Assembly (NCBI RefSeq): GCF_003319105.1
Contig: NZ_QOHH01000006.1
Location: 124,001 to 188,000, forward strand
Source of the DNA: Blastococcus sp. TF02-09
Lineage (GTDB): Bacteria; Actinomycetota; Actinomycetes; Mycobacteriales; Geodermatophilaceae
Direction of reading: 5' to 3'
DNA: 64,000 bases
In this document: one piece after another, positions 53,005 through 63,928 of the stretch
Layout of the letters: each line of letters opens with the position of its first letter
How positions within the stretch are numbered: position 1 is the stretch's first letter
Notes under the pieces: model-generated
Told to the model about the DNA's origin: nothing
Databases searched by the model: none
The model's input: the letters and a program-made list of their open reading frames with translations, nothing else
Position numbers and translations under genes: made by a program

Positions 53005-54873
53005 ATGACCACCAGCCAGAGCGAGTCCGCCACCCGCGAGGCCGCCGCCGCCCTCACGGGCGTCGAGACCACGGCCCGCTCGATCGAGGAGGCCGCCGTC
53101 GAGCCGGCCTCGGGCATCACCGGGGCGCAGAGCCTCGTCCGCTCGCTGGAGGCGATCGGCGTCGACGTGGTGTTCGGCATCCCGGGCGGCGCGATCCTCC
53201 CGCTCTACGACCCGCTGTTCGACTCGAAGGTGCGCCACGTCCTGGTGCGGCACGAGCAGGGCGCCGGGCACGCCGCCACCGGCTACGCCCAGGCCACCGG
53301 CCGGGTCGGCGTCTGCATGGCGACCTCCGGCCCGGGCGCGACCAACCTGGTCACCCCGCTGGCCGACGCCTACATGGACTCGGTCCCGATGGTGGCCATC
53401 ACCGGCCAGGTGCCCAGCGGCTCGATCGGCACCGACGCCTTCCAGGAGGCCGACATCCGCGGCATCACGATGCCGATCACCAAGCACAACTTCCTGGTCA
53501 CCGACGCCGCGGACATCCCGCAGCGCATCGCGGAGGCGTTCCACCTGGCCGCCACCGGGCGCCCGGGACCGGTCCTGGTCGACGTCCCCAAGGACGTGCT
53601 GCAGGCGACGACGGACTTCGCCTGGCCGCCGCGGATGGACCTGCCCGGCTACCGGCCCACCACCCGCCCGCACGGCAAGCAGGTCCGCGAGGCCGCCGCG
53701 CTGATCGCCGGTGCGAGCCGGCCGGTGCTGTACGTGGGCGGCGGCGTGCTCAAGGCCGGCGCCACCGCGGAGCTGGCCGAGCTGGCCGCGCTCACCGGCG
53801 CGCCCGTGGTCACCACGCTGATGGCCCGCGGTGCGTTCCCCGACAGCAGCCCCCAGCACCTGGGCATGCCGGGCATGCACGGCACGGTCGCCGCGGTGAC
53901 CGCGCTGCAGAAGTCCGACGTGCTCGTCGCCCTCGGCGCCCGGTTCGACGACCGGGTGACCGGCCAGCTGTCGACCTTCGCGCCCGACGCCCTCGTCGTG
54001 CACGCGGACATCGACCCGGCCGAGATCGGCAAGAACCGCAAGGCCGACGTCCCGATCGTGGGCGACGCCAAGGAGACCATCGCCCAGCTGGTCACCGCGC
54101 TGCGCGCCGAGCACGAGGCCGGGCGCACCCCCGACCTGGCCGACTGGTGGGCGCAGCTGGACGACTGGCGCAACCGCTACCCGCTGGGCTACGACGAGCC
54201 CGAGGACGGCGCGCTCTCGCCGCAGTACGTCATCGAGCGGCTGGGCGCGATCGCCGGCCCGGACGCGATCTACACCTCCGGCGTGGGCCAGCACCAGATG
54301 TGGGCCGCGCAGTTCATCAAGTACGAGAAGCCCGGCACCTGGCTCAACAGCGGGGGCCTGGGGACGATGGGCTACGCGGTGCCCGCCGCCATGGGCGCCA
54401 AGCAGGGCATGCCCGGCACCACGGTGTGGGCGATCGACGGCGACGGCTGCTTCCAGATGACCAACCAGGAGCTGGCCACCTGCGCCATCGAGGGGATCCC
54501 GATCAAGGTCGCCGTCATCAACAACGGCAACCTCGGGATGGTCCGGCAGTGGCAGACCCTGTTCTACGAGGGCCGCTACTCCAACACCAAGCTGCACGCG
54601 CAGAACGCGGACGGGACGCCCAAGCCGGTGCGGATCCCCGACTTCGTGACCCTCGCGGAGGCGCTGGGCTGCGTCGGCCTGCGGTGCGAGTCCAAGGACG
54701 ACGTGGACGCCGTCATCGAGAAGGCCATGGCGATCACCGACGCCCCGGTCGTCATCGACTTCGTCGTGGGCTCCGACGCGCAGGTGTGGCCGATGGTGGC
54801 CGCCGGCGCGAGCAACGACGACATCCTGGCCGCCCGCGACGTGCGGCCCGTCTTCGGAGAGGGGCAGGTCTGA
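53005..54873 (+). CDS. ilvB: Acetolactate synthase large subunit
   Basis: 622 residues. ThDP enzyme making acetolactate or acetohydroxybutyrate, the first common step of valine and isoleucine synthesis. Catalytic Glu84 in [23 protein letters not shown]-binding middle domain, and ThDP/Mg motif [30 protein letters not shown]-terminal about 35 residues form a low-complexity extension. Ribosome binding site AGGAG 10 bases before ATG. Next gene ilvN starts on the stop codon (TGATG). Confidence 0.97.
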   Translation: MTTSQSESATREAAAALTGVETTARSIEEAAVEPASGITGAQSLVRSLEAIGVDVVFGIPGGAILPLYDPLFDSKVRHVLVRHEQGAGHAATGYAQATGRVGVCMATSGPGATNLVTPLADAYMDSVPMVAITGQVPSGSIGTDAFQEADIRGITMPITKHNFLVTDAADIPQRIAEAFHLAATGRPGPVLVDVPKDVLQATTDFAWPPRMDLPGYRPTTRPHGKQVREAAALIAGASRPVLYVGGGVLKAGATAELAELAALTGAPVVTTLMARGAFPDSSPQHLGMPGMHGTVAAVTALQKSDVLVALGARFDDRVTGQLSTFAPDALVVHADIDPAEIGKNRKADVPIVGDAKETIAQLVTALRAEHEAGRTPDLADWWAQLDDWRNRYPLGYDEPEDGALSPQYVIERLGAIAGPDAIYTSGVGQHQMWAAQFIKYEKPGTWLNSGGLGTMGYAVPAAMGAKQGMPGTTVWAIDGDGCFQMTNQELATCAIEGIPIKVAVINNGNLGMVRQWQTLFYEGRYSNTKLHAQNADGTPKPVRIPDFVTLAEALGCVGLRCESKDDVDAVIEKAMAITDAPVVIDFVVGSDAQVWPMVAAGASNDDILAARDVRPVFGEGQV

Positions 54874-55400
54874 TGCCACGCCACACCTTGTCGGTGCTGG
54901 TCGAGAACAAGTCCGGTGTGCTGGCCCGGGTCTCGGCCCTGTTCAGCCGCCGCGCGTTCAACATCGAGTCGCTCGCCGTCGGGCCCACGGAGAACCCGGG
55001 GCTGTCGCGCATGACGATCGTCGTGGACGCCGACGCCTCGCCGCTGGAGCAGATCACCAAGCAGCTGAACAAGCTGGTCGAGGTGATCAAGATCGTCGAG
55101 CTGGAGTCCGGTGCCGCGGTGCAGCGCGAGCTGCTCCTGGTCAAGGTGCGCGCACCCATGGCCGAGCGCACCCAGGTGCTCCAGACCGCCGAGCTGTTCC
55201 GCGCCCGCGTCATCGACGTCAACCCCGAGACGGTGACCCTCGAGGCCACCGGCACCCCCGACAAGCTGCAGGCGCTGCTCGCCGTCCTCGCCCCGCTGGG
55301 GATCAAGGAGATGGCGCAGTCGGGCACCGTGGCGCTGGGCCGCGGCCCGAGGTCCATGTCCGGCACGGGTACCTTGCGCCCGGTCGAGCGCACCGCCTGA
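54873..55400 (+). CDS. ilvN: Acetolactate synthase small (regulatory) subunit
   Basis: 175 residues. N-terminal ACT domain (TLSVLVENKSGVLARVSALFSRRAFNIESLAVGPTENPGLSRMTIVVDAD) binds valine for feedback inhibition; the C-terminal domain (LLLVKVRAPMAERTQVLQTAELFRARVIDV) completes the subunit. ATG overlaps the ilvB stop by one base, with GGAGAGG upstream. ilvC follows after 63 bases. Confidence 0.97.
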   Translation: MPRHTLSVLVENKSGVLARVSALFSRRAFNIESLAVGPTENPGLSRMTIVVDADASPLEQITKQLNKLVEVIKIVELESGAAVQRELLLVKVRAPMAERTQVLQTAELFRARVIDVNPETVTLEATGTPDKLQALLAVLAPLGIKEMAQSGTVALGRGPRSMSGTGTLRPVERTA

Positions 55401-55436
55401 CGAACCCGTTCCACCCTCCCCGTTCCACCCCGCTAG

Positions 55437-56489
<1,053 letters not shown>

Positions 56490-56496
56490 GGAAACA

Positions 56497-56545
56497 CCTC
56501 GTTCCCCCCACCCTTCGCAGGCTCAGGGCGGGCCCCTGAACGAGG
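56497..56545. repeat. Palindromic intergenic repeat, copy B
   Basis: Outer arms CCTCGTTC (56497-56504) / GAACGAGG (56538-56545); inner arms CCCACCCT (56507-56514) / AGGGCGGG (56525-56532), loop TCGCAGGCTC. Compared with copy A the stems differ but remain paired, and the loop differs by one base. Confidence 0.8.
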
Positions 56546-56547
56546 CC

Positions 56548-56580
56548 GGGCCCCGTCACCGCGAGGTGACGGGGCCCTTT
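56548..56580. terminator. Terminator hairpin between ilvC and the DUF805 gene
   Basis: Perfect 13-bp stem GGGCCCCGTCACC (56548-56560) with its complement (56565-56577), GCGA tetraloop, then TTT on the plus strand. Could stop transcription from both sides. Confidence 0.8.
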
Positions 56581-56589
56581 CCGTTCCGC

Positions 56590-57228
56590 TCAGTACCCGT
56601 AGCCGCCGGCGGCCTGGTACTTCGGCGAGGGACCGTGCTGGTTGGGGCCCGGGTCACTGTCGAGGCACTGGAAGACCAGCGTCACGATGCCGCCGAACGG
56701 GATGAGGTTCAGCAGCAGCCACCAACCCGAGCGGCCGGTGTCGTGCAGTCGGCGGACGCTGACCGCGAGGTAGGGGACGATCGTGCCCAGGATGAAGAGG
56801 AGGGTGAAGATCGGTGCCCCGATCAGCTGATCGACGACCACTGCGACGACGTACATGAGGGCCCAGGCGAGCACGAACCACCAGAACTCCGACCGCCGCG
56901 CGCGACCGCTGAACGTGGCGTACTGGGTGAACACGCTGCGCACCGCCGTGGCGATGTCCACCTGCGGCGCGGCGGGAGGCGGGGCGGAGTAGCCGGGGGC
57001 GGCGGGGTAGCCCTGGCCGTACCCGGGCTGCTGGCCGTAACCGGGCGCCTGGCCGTAGTCGGGCTGCTGGCCGTAACCGGGGGCCTGGCCGTACCCAGGC
57101 TGCTGGCCGTAGCCGGGGGCCTGGCCGTACCCGGGCTGCTGGCCGTACCCGGGCTGCGGGGGAGTGGCGCCCCAGCCCGGCTGGTCCTCAGGGGGCAGGT
57201 TGGAACCGCTGCCGGTCGGGTTCGTCAC
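56590..57228 (-). CDS. DUF805 membrane protein with PGYGQ repeats
   Basis: 212 residues. The N-terminal third has eight hexapeptide units ([12 protein letters not shown], residues 26-73), followed by a linker, then a DUF805 domain with about four hydrophobic segments: [77 protein letters not shown]805 proteins are small inner-membrane proteins without a firm function. Starts with GTG. It is convergent with ilvC and divergent from serA. Confidence 0.85.
   Translation of the reverse strand: MTNPTGSGSNLPPEDQPGWGATPPQPGYGQQPGYGQAPGYGQQPGYGQAPGYGQQPDYGQAPGYGQQPGYGQGYPAAPGYSAPPPAAPQVDIATAVRSVFTQYATFSGRARRSEFWWFVLAWALMYVVAVVVDQLIGAPIFTLLFILGTIVPYLAVSVRRLHDTGRSGWWLLLNLIPFGGIVTLVFQCLDSDPGPNQHGPSPKYQAAGGYGY
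57010..57153 (-). repeat. Eight 18-bp coding repeats ([12 protein letters not shown])
   Basis: Tandem 18-bp units within the DUF805 gene, often in 36-bp alternation of Q and A endings. One unit has Asp instead of Gly. Unit number may vary between strains. Confidence 0.8.
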
Positions 57229-57358
57229 GAGGCGTCATCCTTCGGGTCAGGTGGCTCCGCCGAGGCGGCGGAGCGCTGGCGCGCGGAGTCTAGGGCGCCG
57301 GGGTGGCCGGCGAGGGCGATAGCGCGAAATCGCAACCCTTCGAGGGCGGCGCAGTCCC

Positions 57359-57364
57359 TAGGCT
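57359..57364 (+). promoter_or_regulatory. Putative -10 TAGGCT, leaderless start of serA
   Basis: TAGGCT, 8 bases (GCTTCTCC), GTG 57373. No ribosome binding site. Confidence 0.57.
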
Positions 57365-57372
57365 GCTTCTCC

Positions 57373-58986
57373 GTGACAGCCACCGTGCCGCACAGCCCGC
57401 CCGTCGTCCTGATCACTGAGGAGCTGGCCCCGAGCGTGCTGAAGGTGCTGGGCGACGACGTGGAGGTCCGGCATGTCGACGGGACCGACCGGTCCGCGCT
57501 GCTGCCCGCCCTCGCCGGGGCGGCCGCCGTCCTGATCCGCAGCGCCACCCGGATCGATGCCGAGGCCCTCGCCGCGGCCCCGAACCTCACGGTGGTGGCC
57601 CGCGCCGGCATCGGCCTGGACAACGTCGACGTCGAGGCCGCCACCGCCCGCGGCGTGATGGTGGTCAACGCCCCGACGTCGAACGTCGTCAGCGCCGCCG
57701 AGCACGCCGTCGCCCTGCTGCTGGCCGCCGCGCGCCAGATCCCCGCCGCCGACGCCACGCTGCGCGCGGGCCGGTGGGAGCGGTCGTCGTTCATGGGTGT
57801 CGAGCTCGCCGGGAAGACCGTCGGCGTCGTCGGCCTCGGGCGCATCGGCGTCCTCGTCGCGCAGCGGCTGGCGGCCTTCGGCGTCGAGCTCGTCGCCCAC
57901 GACCCCTACATCCAGCCCGGCCGGGCTGCCCAGCTCGGCGTCCGGCTGGTGTCGCTGGAGGAGCTGCTCCGGGAGTCGCACGTCATCTCCATCTACCTGC
58001 CCAGGACCCCCGAGACGCTGGGCCTGATCGGGGCGGAGCAGCTGGCCATGACCCGGCGCGGCGTGATCGTCGTCAACGCGGCCCGCGGCGGTCTGGTGGA
58101 CGAGGAGGCGCTCGCCGACGCCGTGAAGTCGGGGCAGGTGGGGGCCGCCGCCCTGGACGTCTACGCGACCGAGCCCACCACCGACAGCCCGCTGTTCGGT
58201 CTGCCCAACACCGTGGTCACCCCGCACCTGGGCGCCTCGACCACCGAGGCCCAGGACAAGGCCGGCACCGCCGTGGCCCACTCGGTGCGGCTGGCGCTGC
58301 GGGGTGAGTTCGTCCCCGACGCGGTCAACGTCCAGGCCGGCGGCGTCGTCGCCGAGGAGGTCCGCCCGGGCCTTCCGCTGGCCGAGAAGCTCGGCCTGGT
58401 GTTCACCGCCGTCGCCGGGGGGCTGGCCCAGTCGGTCACCGTGGACGTCCGCGGCGAGCTCGCCGAGTTCGACGTCGCCGTGCTGCAGCTGGCCGTGCTC
58501 AAGGGCGTCTTCTCCGACGTCGTCGAGGAGCAGGTCACCTACGTCAACGCCCCGCTGTTCGCCGAGCAGCGGGGCCTGGAGGTGGCGCTGACCAGCGATC
58601 CGGAGAGCCCGACCTACCGCAACCTCGTCACGGTGCGGGGCGCCATGGCCGACGGCCGCCCGGTCACCGTGTCCGGCACGCTGTACGGCAAGAACAGGGT
58701 CGCCCGCCTCACCGAGGTCGCCGGCTTCGAGATCGACCTCGCCGCCAGCGGCCGGCTGCTGTTCTTCACCTACGCCGACCGTCCCGGCGTCGTCGGTGCC
58801 GTCGGCGCAGCGCTGGGGGAGGCCGCCGTCAACATCGCCGGTGCCCAGGTCAGCCGCACGACCGACGGCGGCGAGGCGCTCATGGCCGTCACCGTCGACA
58901 GCCCGGTGAGCGCGGAGCTGCTCGAGGAGATCGCGGGCCGCATCGGCGCGCGGGAGGCCCGCGCCGCGGACCTCGACACCCTCTGA
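57373..58986 (+). CDS. serA: D-3-phosphoglycerate dehydrogenase (long form)
   Basis: 537 residues, similar to the long mycobacterial type. Substrate domain ([22 protein letters not shown]), NAD motif [16 protein letters not shown] (about 145-160), catalytic His in [14 protein letters not shown], then an intervening (ASB) domain of about 130 residues and a C-terminal ACT domain ([34 protein letters not shown]). First step of serine synthesis; the ACT domain usually gives serine feedback. GTG fixed by the TAGGCT hexamer. leuB follows after 16 bases with its own hexamer. Confidence 0.97.
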   Translation: MTATVPHSPPVVLITEELAPSVLKVLGDDVEVRHVDGTDRSALLPALAGAAAVLIRSATRIDAEALAAAPNLTVVARAGIGLDNVDVEAATARGVMVVNAPTSNVVSAAEHAVALLLAAARQIPAADATLRAGRWERSSFMGVELAGKTVGVVGLGRIGVLVAQRLAAFGVELVAHDPYIQPGRAAQLGVRLVSLEELLRESHVISIYLPRTPETLGLIGAEQLAMTRRGVIVVNAARGGLVDEEALADAVKSGQVGAAALDVYATEPTTDSPLFGLPNTVVTPHLGASTTEAQDKAGTAVAHSVRLALRGEFVPDAVNVQAGGVVAEEVRPGLPLAEKLGLVFTAVAGGLAQSVTVDVRGELAEFDVAVLQLAVLKGVFSDVVEEQVTYVNAPLFAEQRGLEVALTSDPESPTYRNLVTVRGAMADGRPVTVSGTLYGKNRVARLTEVAGFEIDLAASGRLLFFTYADRPGVVGAVGAALGEAAVNIAGAQVSRTTDGGEALMAVTVDSPVSAELLEEIAGRIGAREARAADLDTL

Positions 58987-58988
58987 CC

Positions 58989-58994
58989 TAGGGT
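58989..58994 (+). promoter_or_regulatory. Putative -10 TAGGGT, leaderless start of leuB
   Basis: TAGGGT begins 2 bases after the serA stop; 8 bases (CGTTGCCC), then ATG 59003. It supports ATG 59003 over the in-frame TTG at 58997. Confidence 0.57.
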
Positions 58995-59002
58995 CGTTGC
59001 CC

Positions 59003-60025
59003 ATGCGCCTGGCAGTGATCCCCGGAGACGGCATCGGCCCCGAGGTCGTGGCGGAGGGCCTGAAGGTCCTCCGCGAGGTCGCCCCCGACCTCGAGACGAC
59101 GTCCTACGACCTGGGCGCGGCCCGCTGGCAGCGGACCGGGGAGCTGCTGCCGGACACCGTGCTCGACGAGCTGCGCGGGCACGACGCGATCCTGCTGGGC
59201 GCCATCGGCGACCCGAGCGTGCCGCCGGGCATCCTCGAGCGCGGGCTGCTGCTGCGCCTGCGCTTCGAGCTCGACCACCACGTAAACCTGCGGCCGGCCC
59301 GGCTCTTCGACGGCGTCCGCAGCCCGCTGGCCGCCGAGGGCCCGATCGACATGCTCTGCGTGCGCGAGGGCACCGAGGGGCCCTACGTGGGCAACGGCGG
59401 TGTGCTGCGCAAGGACACCCCGCAGGAGATCGCCACCGAGGTCAGCATCAACACCGCGTTCGGCGTCGAGCGCGTCGTGCGGTACGCCTTCGAGCGGGCC
59501 GTTGCCCGCCCGCGCAAGCACCTGACCCTGATCCACAAGACCAACGTGCTCACCCACGCGGGCGGGCTGTGGTCGCGGATCGTGGAGGAGGTCTCGGCGG
59601 AGTTCCCCGACGTGCAGGTCGCCTACCAGCACGTGGACGCCGCCTCGATGTTCTTCATCACCGACCCGGGCCGGTACGACGTCATCGTCACCGACAACCT
59701 GTTCGGCGACATCATCACCGACGTCGCCGCGGCCGTGACCGGTGGCATCGGGCTGGCCGCCAGCGGCAACCTCGACGCCTCGGGTACCAACCCGAGCATG
59801 TTCGAGCCGGTGCACGGCTCGGCCCCCGACATCGCCGGCCAGGGCATCGCCGACCCCACCGCCACGGTCCTCTCGGTCGGGCTGCTGCTGGAGCACCTCG
59901 GCCGCACGGAGCAGGCGAAGAAGGTCACCGCCGCCGTCGCCTTCGACGTCGCGACGCGGGACCCGCAGCAGCAGCTCCGGACCGCCGAGGTCGGCGACCG
60001 GCTCGCGGCGCTCGCCGGCGGCTGA
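59003..60025 (+). CDS. leuB: 3-isopropylmalate dehydrogenase
   Basis: 340 residues, the shorter actinobacterial form. [23 protein letters not shown] start, substrate region [19 protein letters not shown] and [14 protein letters not shown], metal-binding [26 protein letters not shown], and NAD region [18 protein letters not shown]. Third step of leucine synthesis. leuA and leuCD are not in the window. The gene ends 6 bases before the stop of the convergent lipoprotein gene. Confidence 0.96.
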   Translation: MRLAVIPGDGIGPEVVAEGLKVLREVAPDLETTSYDLGAARWQRTGELLPDTVLDELRGHDAILLGAIGDPSVPPGILERGLLLRLRFELDHHVNLRPARLFDGVRSPLAAEGPIDMLCVREGTEGPYVGNGGVLRKDTPQEIATEVSINTAFGVERVVRYAFERAVARPRKHLTLIHKTNVLTHAGGLWSRIVEEVSAEFPDVQVAYQHVDAASMFFITDPGRYDVIVTDNLFGDIITDVAAAVTGGIGLAASGNLDASGTNPSMFEPVHGSAPDIAGQGIADPTATVLSVGLLLEHLGRTEQAKKVTAAVAFDVATRDPQQQLRTAEVGDRLAALAGG

Positions 60026-60031
60026 GCGGCG

Positions 60032-62140
60032 CTAGCTGGAGCGCCGGGAGACGTCCGCGACGGCGTCCACCCACTCCTGCACGCCGGCCTTGACCCGCTC
60101 GGACGAGTACACCCGGTTCCAGGGCTCCCAGGTGAAGGTCCCGAGGTCCAGGCGCTCGCCGTCGAGCACGAGGGCCACCCCGACCCGGTCCACGTCGACG
60201 GAGGTCCCCCGCGGGCCGGAGGGGATGAGCGCCTGCCGGCTGGACGGGTCGGAGAAGCCCAGCAGCGACCACGGCAGCCGCAGGGTGACGGTGCGGCCGG
60301 AGACGGCGATGGTGTTGCGGCTGTCGTAGCCGGGGTCCGCGGGATCCATCGGCCCGGCCTGCAGCCGGCCGACGTCGAAGAACTCGGCCGGCAGCTGCTC
60401 CCCGGTCGTCGGCACCGTGAGCGGGCGGTTCGTGGTCAGCTGCGCGGGAACCCACGGGTCGGCGCCGCGGTCCGGCTGCTCGCCGGCAGGGAAGTCGAGC
60501 AGCACCGGGTCCAGCTCGCGGCGGACGAGCACCTGCCCGGTGCCGGCGGCCGGGTCGAGGTGGACGGCGGCGTCGCTGACGGCGTCCGCGGTGCCGTCGG
60601 GGAGGACGCTGGCGCCGCCGGGCACCACGTCGAAGGCGAGGTCGAGCGCGCCGACGGGCTCCTCCGGCAGGCGGAGCTCGAGGTGCACCCAGCCCGGGTC
60701 GGTCCGCACGGTCAGCTCCACGTCGTCCACGGCCAGCCGGATCGGGACGGCGTCCGGGGACGGCTCCGGGTCCTGGGCGAGCAGGCCGAACCACTGCTCG
60801 TTGGTGAGCGGGTCGTGCCAGAGCTGACGCCGATCGGCGGGCACGTGCCGTTGCCGCGTGTTCCAGGTGAACTTGAACCACTCGTCGGTCCAGGAGAACA
60901 GCAGGCCGCCCGCGAGGCCCGCGTCGGCGATCGTGCGCAGCATCGCCGCGTCGGTCCGCACCGCCTCCTGCTCGGAGTGATCGCCCTGGTCGCGGCCTCC
61001 GGGGCCGGTGTGCGCCGACCCCAGCGACGAGGGCACCCCGAACTCGCTGATCACCACCGGCAGGCCGGCGTGGTGCTGCTTCAGCGCCCGCAGGTAGCCC
61101 GCGTAGGCGTCTCCGTTCCCGGCGGCGGCCAGCGCCGGCTCGTACCGCAGGAAGTCCGGGAAGTACGGGTAGGCGTGGTAGCTGGCGAAGTAGCCGCCCT
61201 GCCAGGCGGCGGTCGGGCGCGCGGCGTTGGCGTCGATCTGGGCGAGGTCCTCCTCGGGGATGGGCTCGTCCGGGTGCCGCAGCGGGTCGGTCGTCGACCA
61301 GTTGACGAACGCCACGGGGGCGACCGCGCCGCGGCTCACCTGCGCGGCGGCCAGCGTCTCCAGCCGGGCGGTGATCCAGCGCTCGGTGGGCGTGGCCTCG
61401 GCGCTGCTGGTGAACCACCGGCCCGCGACGGGAGGAGCACCGGGGTTGCGGGTGTCCGACGCCGAGCTCGCCACCGGGTCCCACTCCGCGCCGACGATCC
61501 AGCCGGCGGTCCAGGCCGAGACGTCGGCGTCCCACGTGCCGGAGGCGTGTCCGGGCGTATCCGGACGGCTGAGGTCGCCGTGCACGGCGGCGACGGCGTC
61601 CACGAGCTCGGCGTCGAAGGCGGCGGTCGGGCCGGGGAGGTGCAGGTTCCTCGTCTGCACGTACGACTCGTCCGGCAGGTAGACGCCCGCCATGAGGTAC
61701 AGCGGCGCGTCGGGGTGCGCCAGGTTGTAGGTGCGCAGCTCGCGGTAGAAGTCCGGCCGGTGGACGGCGTAGATCCGCACCACACGGATGCCCATGTCGC
61801 CCATCAACGCGAACCAGCGCCGGTAGGTGGCCGCATCGATCGCGAGTTCGCCCGGCTGGTGGCCGGGGATCGTCGGGCCCAGGTTCACCCCGGGGAGGAA
61901 CGTCACGTCGCCGTCGGCCGTGTGCAGCCGGTACTCGTCGCCCACCGTGCCGGCCACGGCGGTGAGGCCGTCCAGCTGCACCGGCGCCGGCGCCCAGGAG
62001 GTGCCGTCGGACGCCGCCGGCGTGAACGGCGGCCCGGCCTCCGCGGGCGGCGCGGCCGGTTCCGCTGTGTCGCAGCCGGCGGCGGCGACCGCCAGTCCGC
62101 CGGCGAGCAGGGCGGCGAGCAGGCGGCGCGGAGTGGTCAC
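60032..62140 (-). CDS. Glycoside hydrolase-like lipoprotein
   Basis: About 702 residues from GTG 62140: lipoprotein signal (LLAALLAGGLAVAAAGC, Cys23), then a TIM-barrel-like domain (FLPGVNLGPTIPGHQPGELAID, GIRVVRIYAVHRPDFYRELR) with a likely catalytic Glu in LPVVISEFGVPSS and an aromatic SWTDEWFKFTWN, resembling GH2/GH5-type glycosidase-related proteins. The C-terminal about 250 residues are beta-rich. The frame extends upstream to 62245, but that would run into the cimA leader. Substrate unknown; divergent from cimA. Confidence 0.75.
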   Translation of the reverse strand: MTTPRRLLAALLAGGLAVAAAGCDTAEPAAPPAEAGPPFTPAASDGTSWAPAPVQLDGLTAVAGTVGDEYRLHTADGDVTFLPGVNLGPTIPGHQPGELAIDAATYRRWFALMGDMGIRVVRIYAVHRPDFYRELRTYNLAHPDAPLYLMAGVYLPDESYVQTRNLHLPGPTAAFDAELVDAVAAVHGDLSRPDTPGHASGTWDADVSAWTAGWIVGAEWDPVASSASDTRNPGAPPVAGRWFTSSAEATPTERWITARLETLAAAQVSRGAVAPVAFVNWSTTDPLRHPDEPIPEEDLAQIDANAARPTAAWQGGYFASYHAYPYFPDFLRYEPALAAAGNGDAYAGYLRALKQHHAGLPVVISEFGVPSSLGSAHTGPGGRDQGDHSEQEAVRTDAAMLRTIADAGLAGGLLFSWTDEWFKFTWNTRQRHVPADRRQLWHDPLTNEQWFGLLAQDPEPSPDAVPIRLAVDDVELTVRTDPGWVHLELRLPEEPVGALDLAFDVVPGGASVLPDGTADAVSDAAVHLDPAAGTGQVLVRRELDPVLLDFPAGEQPDRGADPWVPAQLTTNRPLTVPTTGEQLPAEFFDVGRLQAGPMDPADPGYDSRNTIAVSGRTVTLRLPWSLLGFSDPSSRQALIPSGPRGTSVDVDRVGVALVLDGERLDLGTFTWEPWNRVYSSERVKAGVQEWVDAVADVSRRSS

Positions 62141-62188
62141 CCGGCTGGTTTCGGCAACCGTGAGCCACCGCACAAGCCGGGCCCGTGT

Positions 62189-62194
62189 TTTACT
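62189..62194 (+). promoter_or_regulatory. Putative -10 TTTACT of the cimA leader transcript
   Basis: TTTACT, 7 bases (CGTGCCG), then the leader ATG at 62202. Same spacing as the other leaderless hexamers. Confidence 0.55.
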
Positions 62195-62201
62195 CGTGCC
62201 G

Positions 62202-62234
62202 ATGGACGCCACCGGCACGATCATCATCGAATAG
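62202..62234 (+). CDS. cimA leader peptide MDATGTIIIE
   Basis: Ten codons and TAG, with three consecutive ATC isoleucine codons just before the end, which is what an isoleucine-sensing leader needs. ATG starts 7 bases after TTTACT. Directly followed by two hairpins, the second with a T-tract. Too short for normal gene calling. Confidence 0.72.
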   Translation: MDATGTIIIE

Positions 62235-62261
62235 CGCGCAGTCACCTCCCCGACTGCGCGC
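62234..62261 (+). promoter_or_regulatory. Hairpin at the cimA leader stop
   Basis: Perfect 10-bp stem GCGCGCAGTC (62234-62243) / GACTGCGCGC (62252-62261), loop ACCTCCCC. The first base is the last of the leader stop codon, exactly as at ilvB. Confidence 0.7.
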
Positions 62262-62289
62262 AGACCTCCCGTACCCGGGGGGTCTTTTT
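62262..62289 (+). terminator. Attenuator terminator upstream of cimA
   Basis: AGACC-TCCC (62262-62270) pairs with GGGG-GGTCT (62277-62285) as a 9-bp stem with one G-T pair, then five Ts (62285-62289). Located 40 bases before the cimA start. Confidence 0.8.
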
Positions 62290-62328
62290 CGTGTTCGGGC
62301 CGGCAGCAGCACCCACCCGGGAGATCCC

Positions 62329-63918
62329 ATGACCACCAGCGCGACCGACTTCCACGTCTTCGACACCACGCTGCGCGACGGCGCCCAGCGCGAGGGCGTC
62401 AGCTACTCCGTGGCCGACAAGCTCGCCGTCGCCCGGCTGCTGGACGAGATCGGCGTGGGGTTCATCGAGGGCGGCTGGCCGGGAGCGCTGCCCAAGGACA
62501 CCGAGTTCTTCTCCCGCGCCCGCACCGAGCTCAAGCTGCAGCACGCCCAGCTGGTCGCGTTCGGGTCCACCCGCAAGGCCGGTGTCCGGGTCGAGGACGA
62601 CCCGCAGGTGCGCGCGCTGCTCGATGCCGGGACGCCGGTGGTGTGCCTGGTCGCCAAGTCCGACGTCCGGCACGTCCGCGAGGCGCTGCGGACGACGCTG
62701 GAGGAGAACCTGGCGATGGTGGCCGACACTGTCGCCTTCTTCGTCGGCCACGGCCGGCGGGTGTTCCTCGACTGCGAGCACTTCTTCGACGGGTACGCGA
62801 CCGACCCCGACTACGGCGTGGCCGTGCTGCAGGCGGCCTTCGACGCCGGCGCCGAGGTGGGCGTCCTCTGCGACACCAACGGCGGGATGCTGCCCTCGGG
62901 CGTGAGCCGGGTTGTCGCCGACGTCCGGGCGCGGGTGAGCGGGCGGCTGGGCATCCACTGCCAGGACGACACCGGGTGCGCGGTGGCCAACACCCTCGCC
63001 GCCGTCGAGGCCGGGGTCACCCACGTGCAGGGCACCGCCAACGGCTACGGCGAGCGGGCCGGCAACGCCGACACCTTCGCGCTGATCGGCAACCTGGTCA
63101 CCAAGATGGGCCTGCCCGTGGTGCCGGCCGAGTGCCTGCCCGAGCTGCAGCGGGTCAGCCACGCCATCGCGGAGCTCGCCAACATCGCCCCCGACGACCA
63201 CCAGCCCTTCGTCGGCGCCTCGGCCTTCGCGCACAAGGCCGGCCTGCATGCCAGCGCCATCAAGGTCAGCCCCGAGCTTTACAACCACCTCGACCCCGCC
63301 GTCGTCGGCAACGACATGCGCATCCTGGTCACCGAGATGGCCGGCCGGGCGTCGGTCGAGCTCAAGGGCCGCGAGCTCGGCGTCGACCTGACCGGCCAGT
63401 CCGACGCCATCGGCCGGGTCGTCGACAAGGTCAAGGTGCTGGAGGCCGACGGCTGGTCGTTCGAGGCGGCCGACGCCTCCTTCGAGTTGCTGCTGCGCGG
63501 CCAGCTGCCCGACGCGCCGGCGCCGCTGTTCGAGCTGGAGAGCTACAAGACGTCGGTCGAGCACTGGGGCAACGGCGTCGTGGTCAGCGAGGCCACGGTG
63601 AAGGTGTACGTGGACGGCGAGCGGCTCATCAGCACCGCGGAGGGCAACGGCCCGGTGAACGCGCTGGACAACGCGCTCCGGCAGGCGCTGGTCAACCGCT
63701 ACCCGCAGCTGGCCGACGTCGCGCTGGCCGACTACAAGGTGCGCATCCTGGGGTGGCGCGGCGGCACGAGCGCGACCACCCGCGTGCTCATCGACACCAC
63801 CGACGGCGTGGGGGAGTGGACCACCGTCGGCGTCCACGCCAACATCGTCGAGGCCTCCTGGCGCGCGCTGGTCGACGCCCTCACCTACGCCGTCCTCCGC
63901 CGCCCGGCCGCGGGCTGA
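62329..63918 (+). CDS. cimA: Citramalate synthase (LeuA-like family)
   Basis: 529 residues. DRE-TIM enzyme: FDTTLRDGAQREGVSYS at the N-terminus, the regulatory LeuA dimer domain at the C-terminus (about 395-520). It would condense pyruvate and acetyl-CoA to citramalate in the threonine-independent route to isoleucine. The HxHND metal motif of LeuA/CimA reads HCQDD here (His210, Gln212). The isoleucine-rich leader in front supports an isoleucine role. ATG 62329 has GGGAG 5 bases upstream. A 23-bp palindrome follows the stop. Confidence 0.92.
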   Translation: MTTSATDFHVFDTTLRDGAQREGVSYSVADKLAVARLLDEIGVGFIEGGWPGALPKDTEFFSRARTELKLQHAQLVAFGSTRKAGVRVEDDPQVRALLDAGTPVVCLVAKSDVRHVREALRTTLEENLAMVADTVAFFVGHGRRVFLDCEHFFDGYATDPDYGVAVLQAAFDAGAEVGVLCDTNGGMLPSGVSRVVADVRARVSGRLGIHCQDDTGCAVANTLAAVEAGVTHVQGTANGYGERAGNADTFALIGNLVTKMGLPVVPAECLPELQRVSHAIAELANIAPDDHQPFVGASAFAHKAGLHASAIKVSPELYNHLDPAVVGNDMRILVTEMAGRASVELKGRELGVDLTGQSDAIGRVVDKVKVLEADGWSFEAADASFELLLRGQLPDAPAPLFELESYKTSVEHWGNGVVVSEATVKVYVDGERLISTAEGNGPVNALDNALRQALVNRYPQLADVALADYKVRILGWRGGTSATTRVLIDTTDGVGEWTTVGVHANIVEASWRALVDALTYAVLRRPAAG

Positions 63919-63928
63919 ATCGTGGCGA

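Noticed and set aside
57010-57153. Regular 18/36-bp repeats that might suggest a CRISPR array
   Set aside because: Units are contiguous without spacers and encode PGYGQ peptides in frame in the DUF805 gene.
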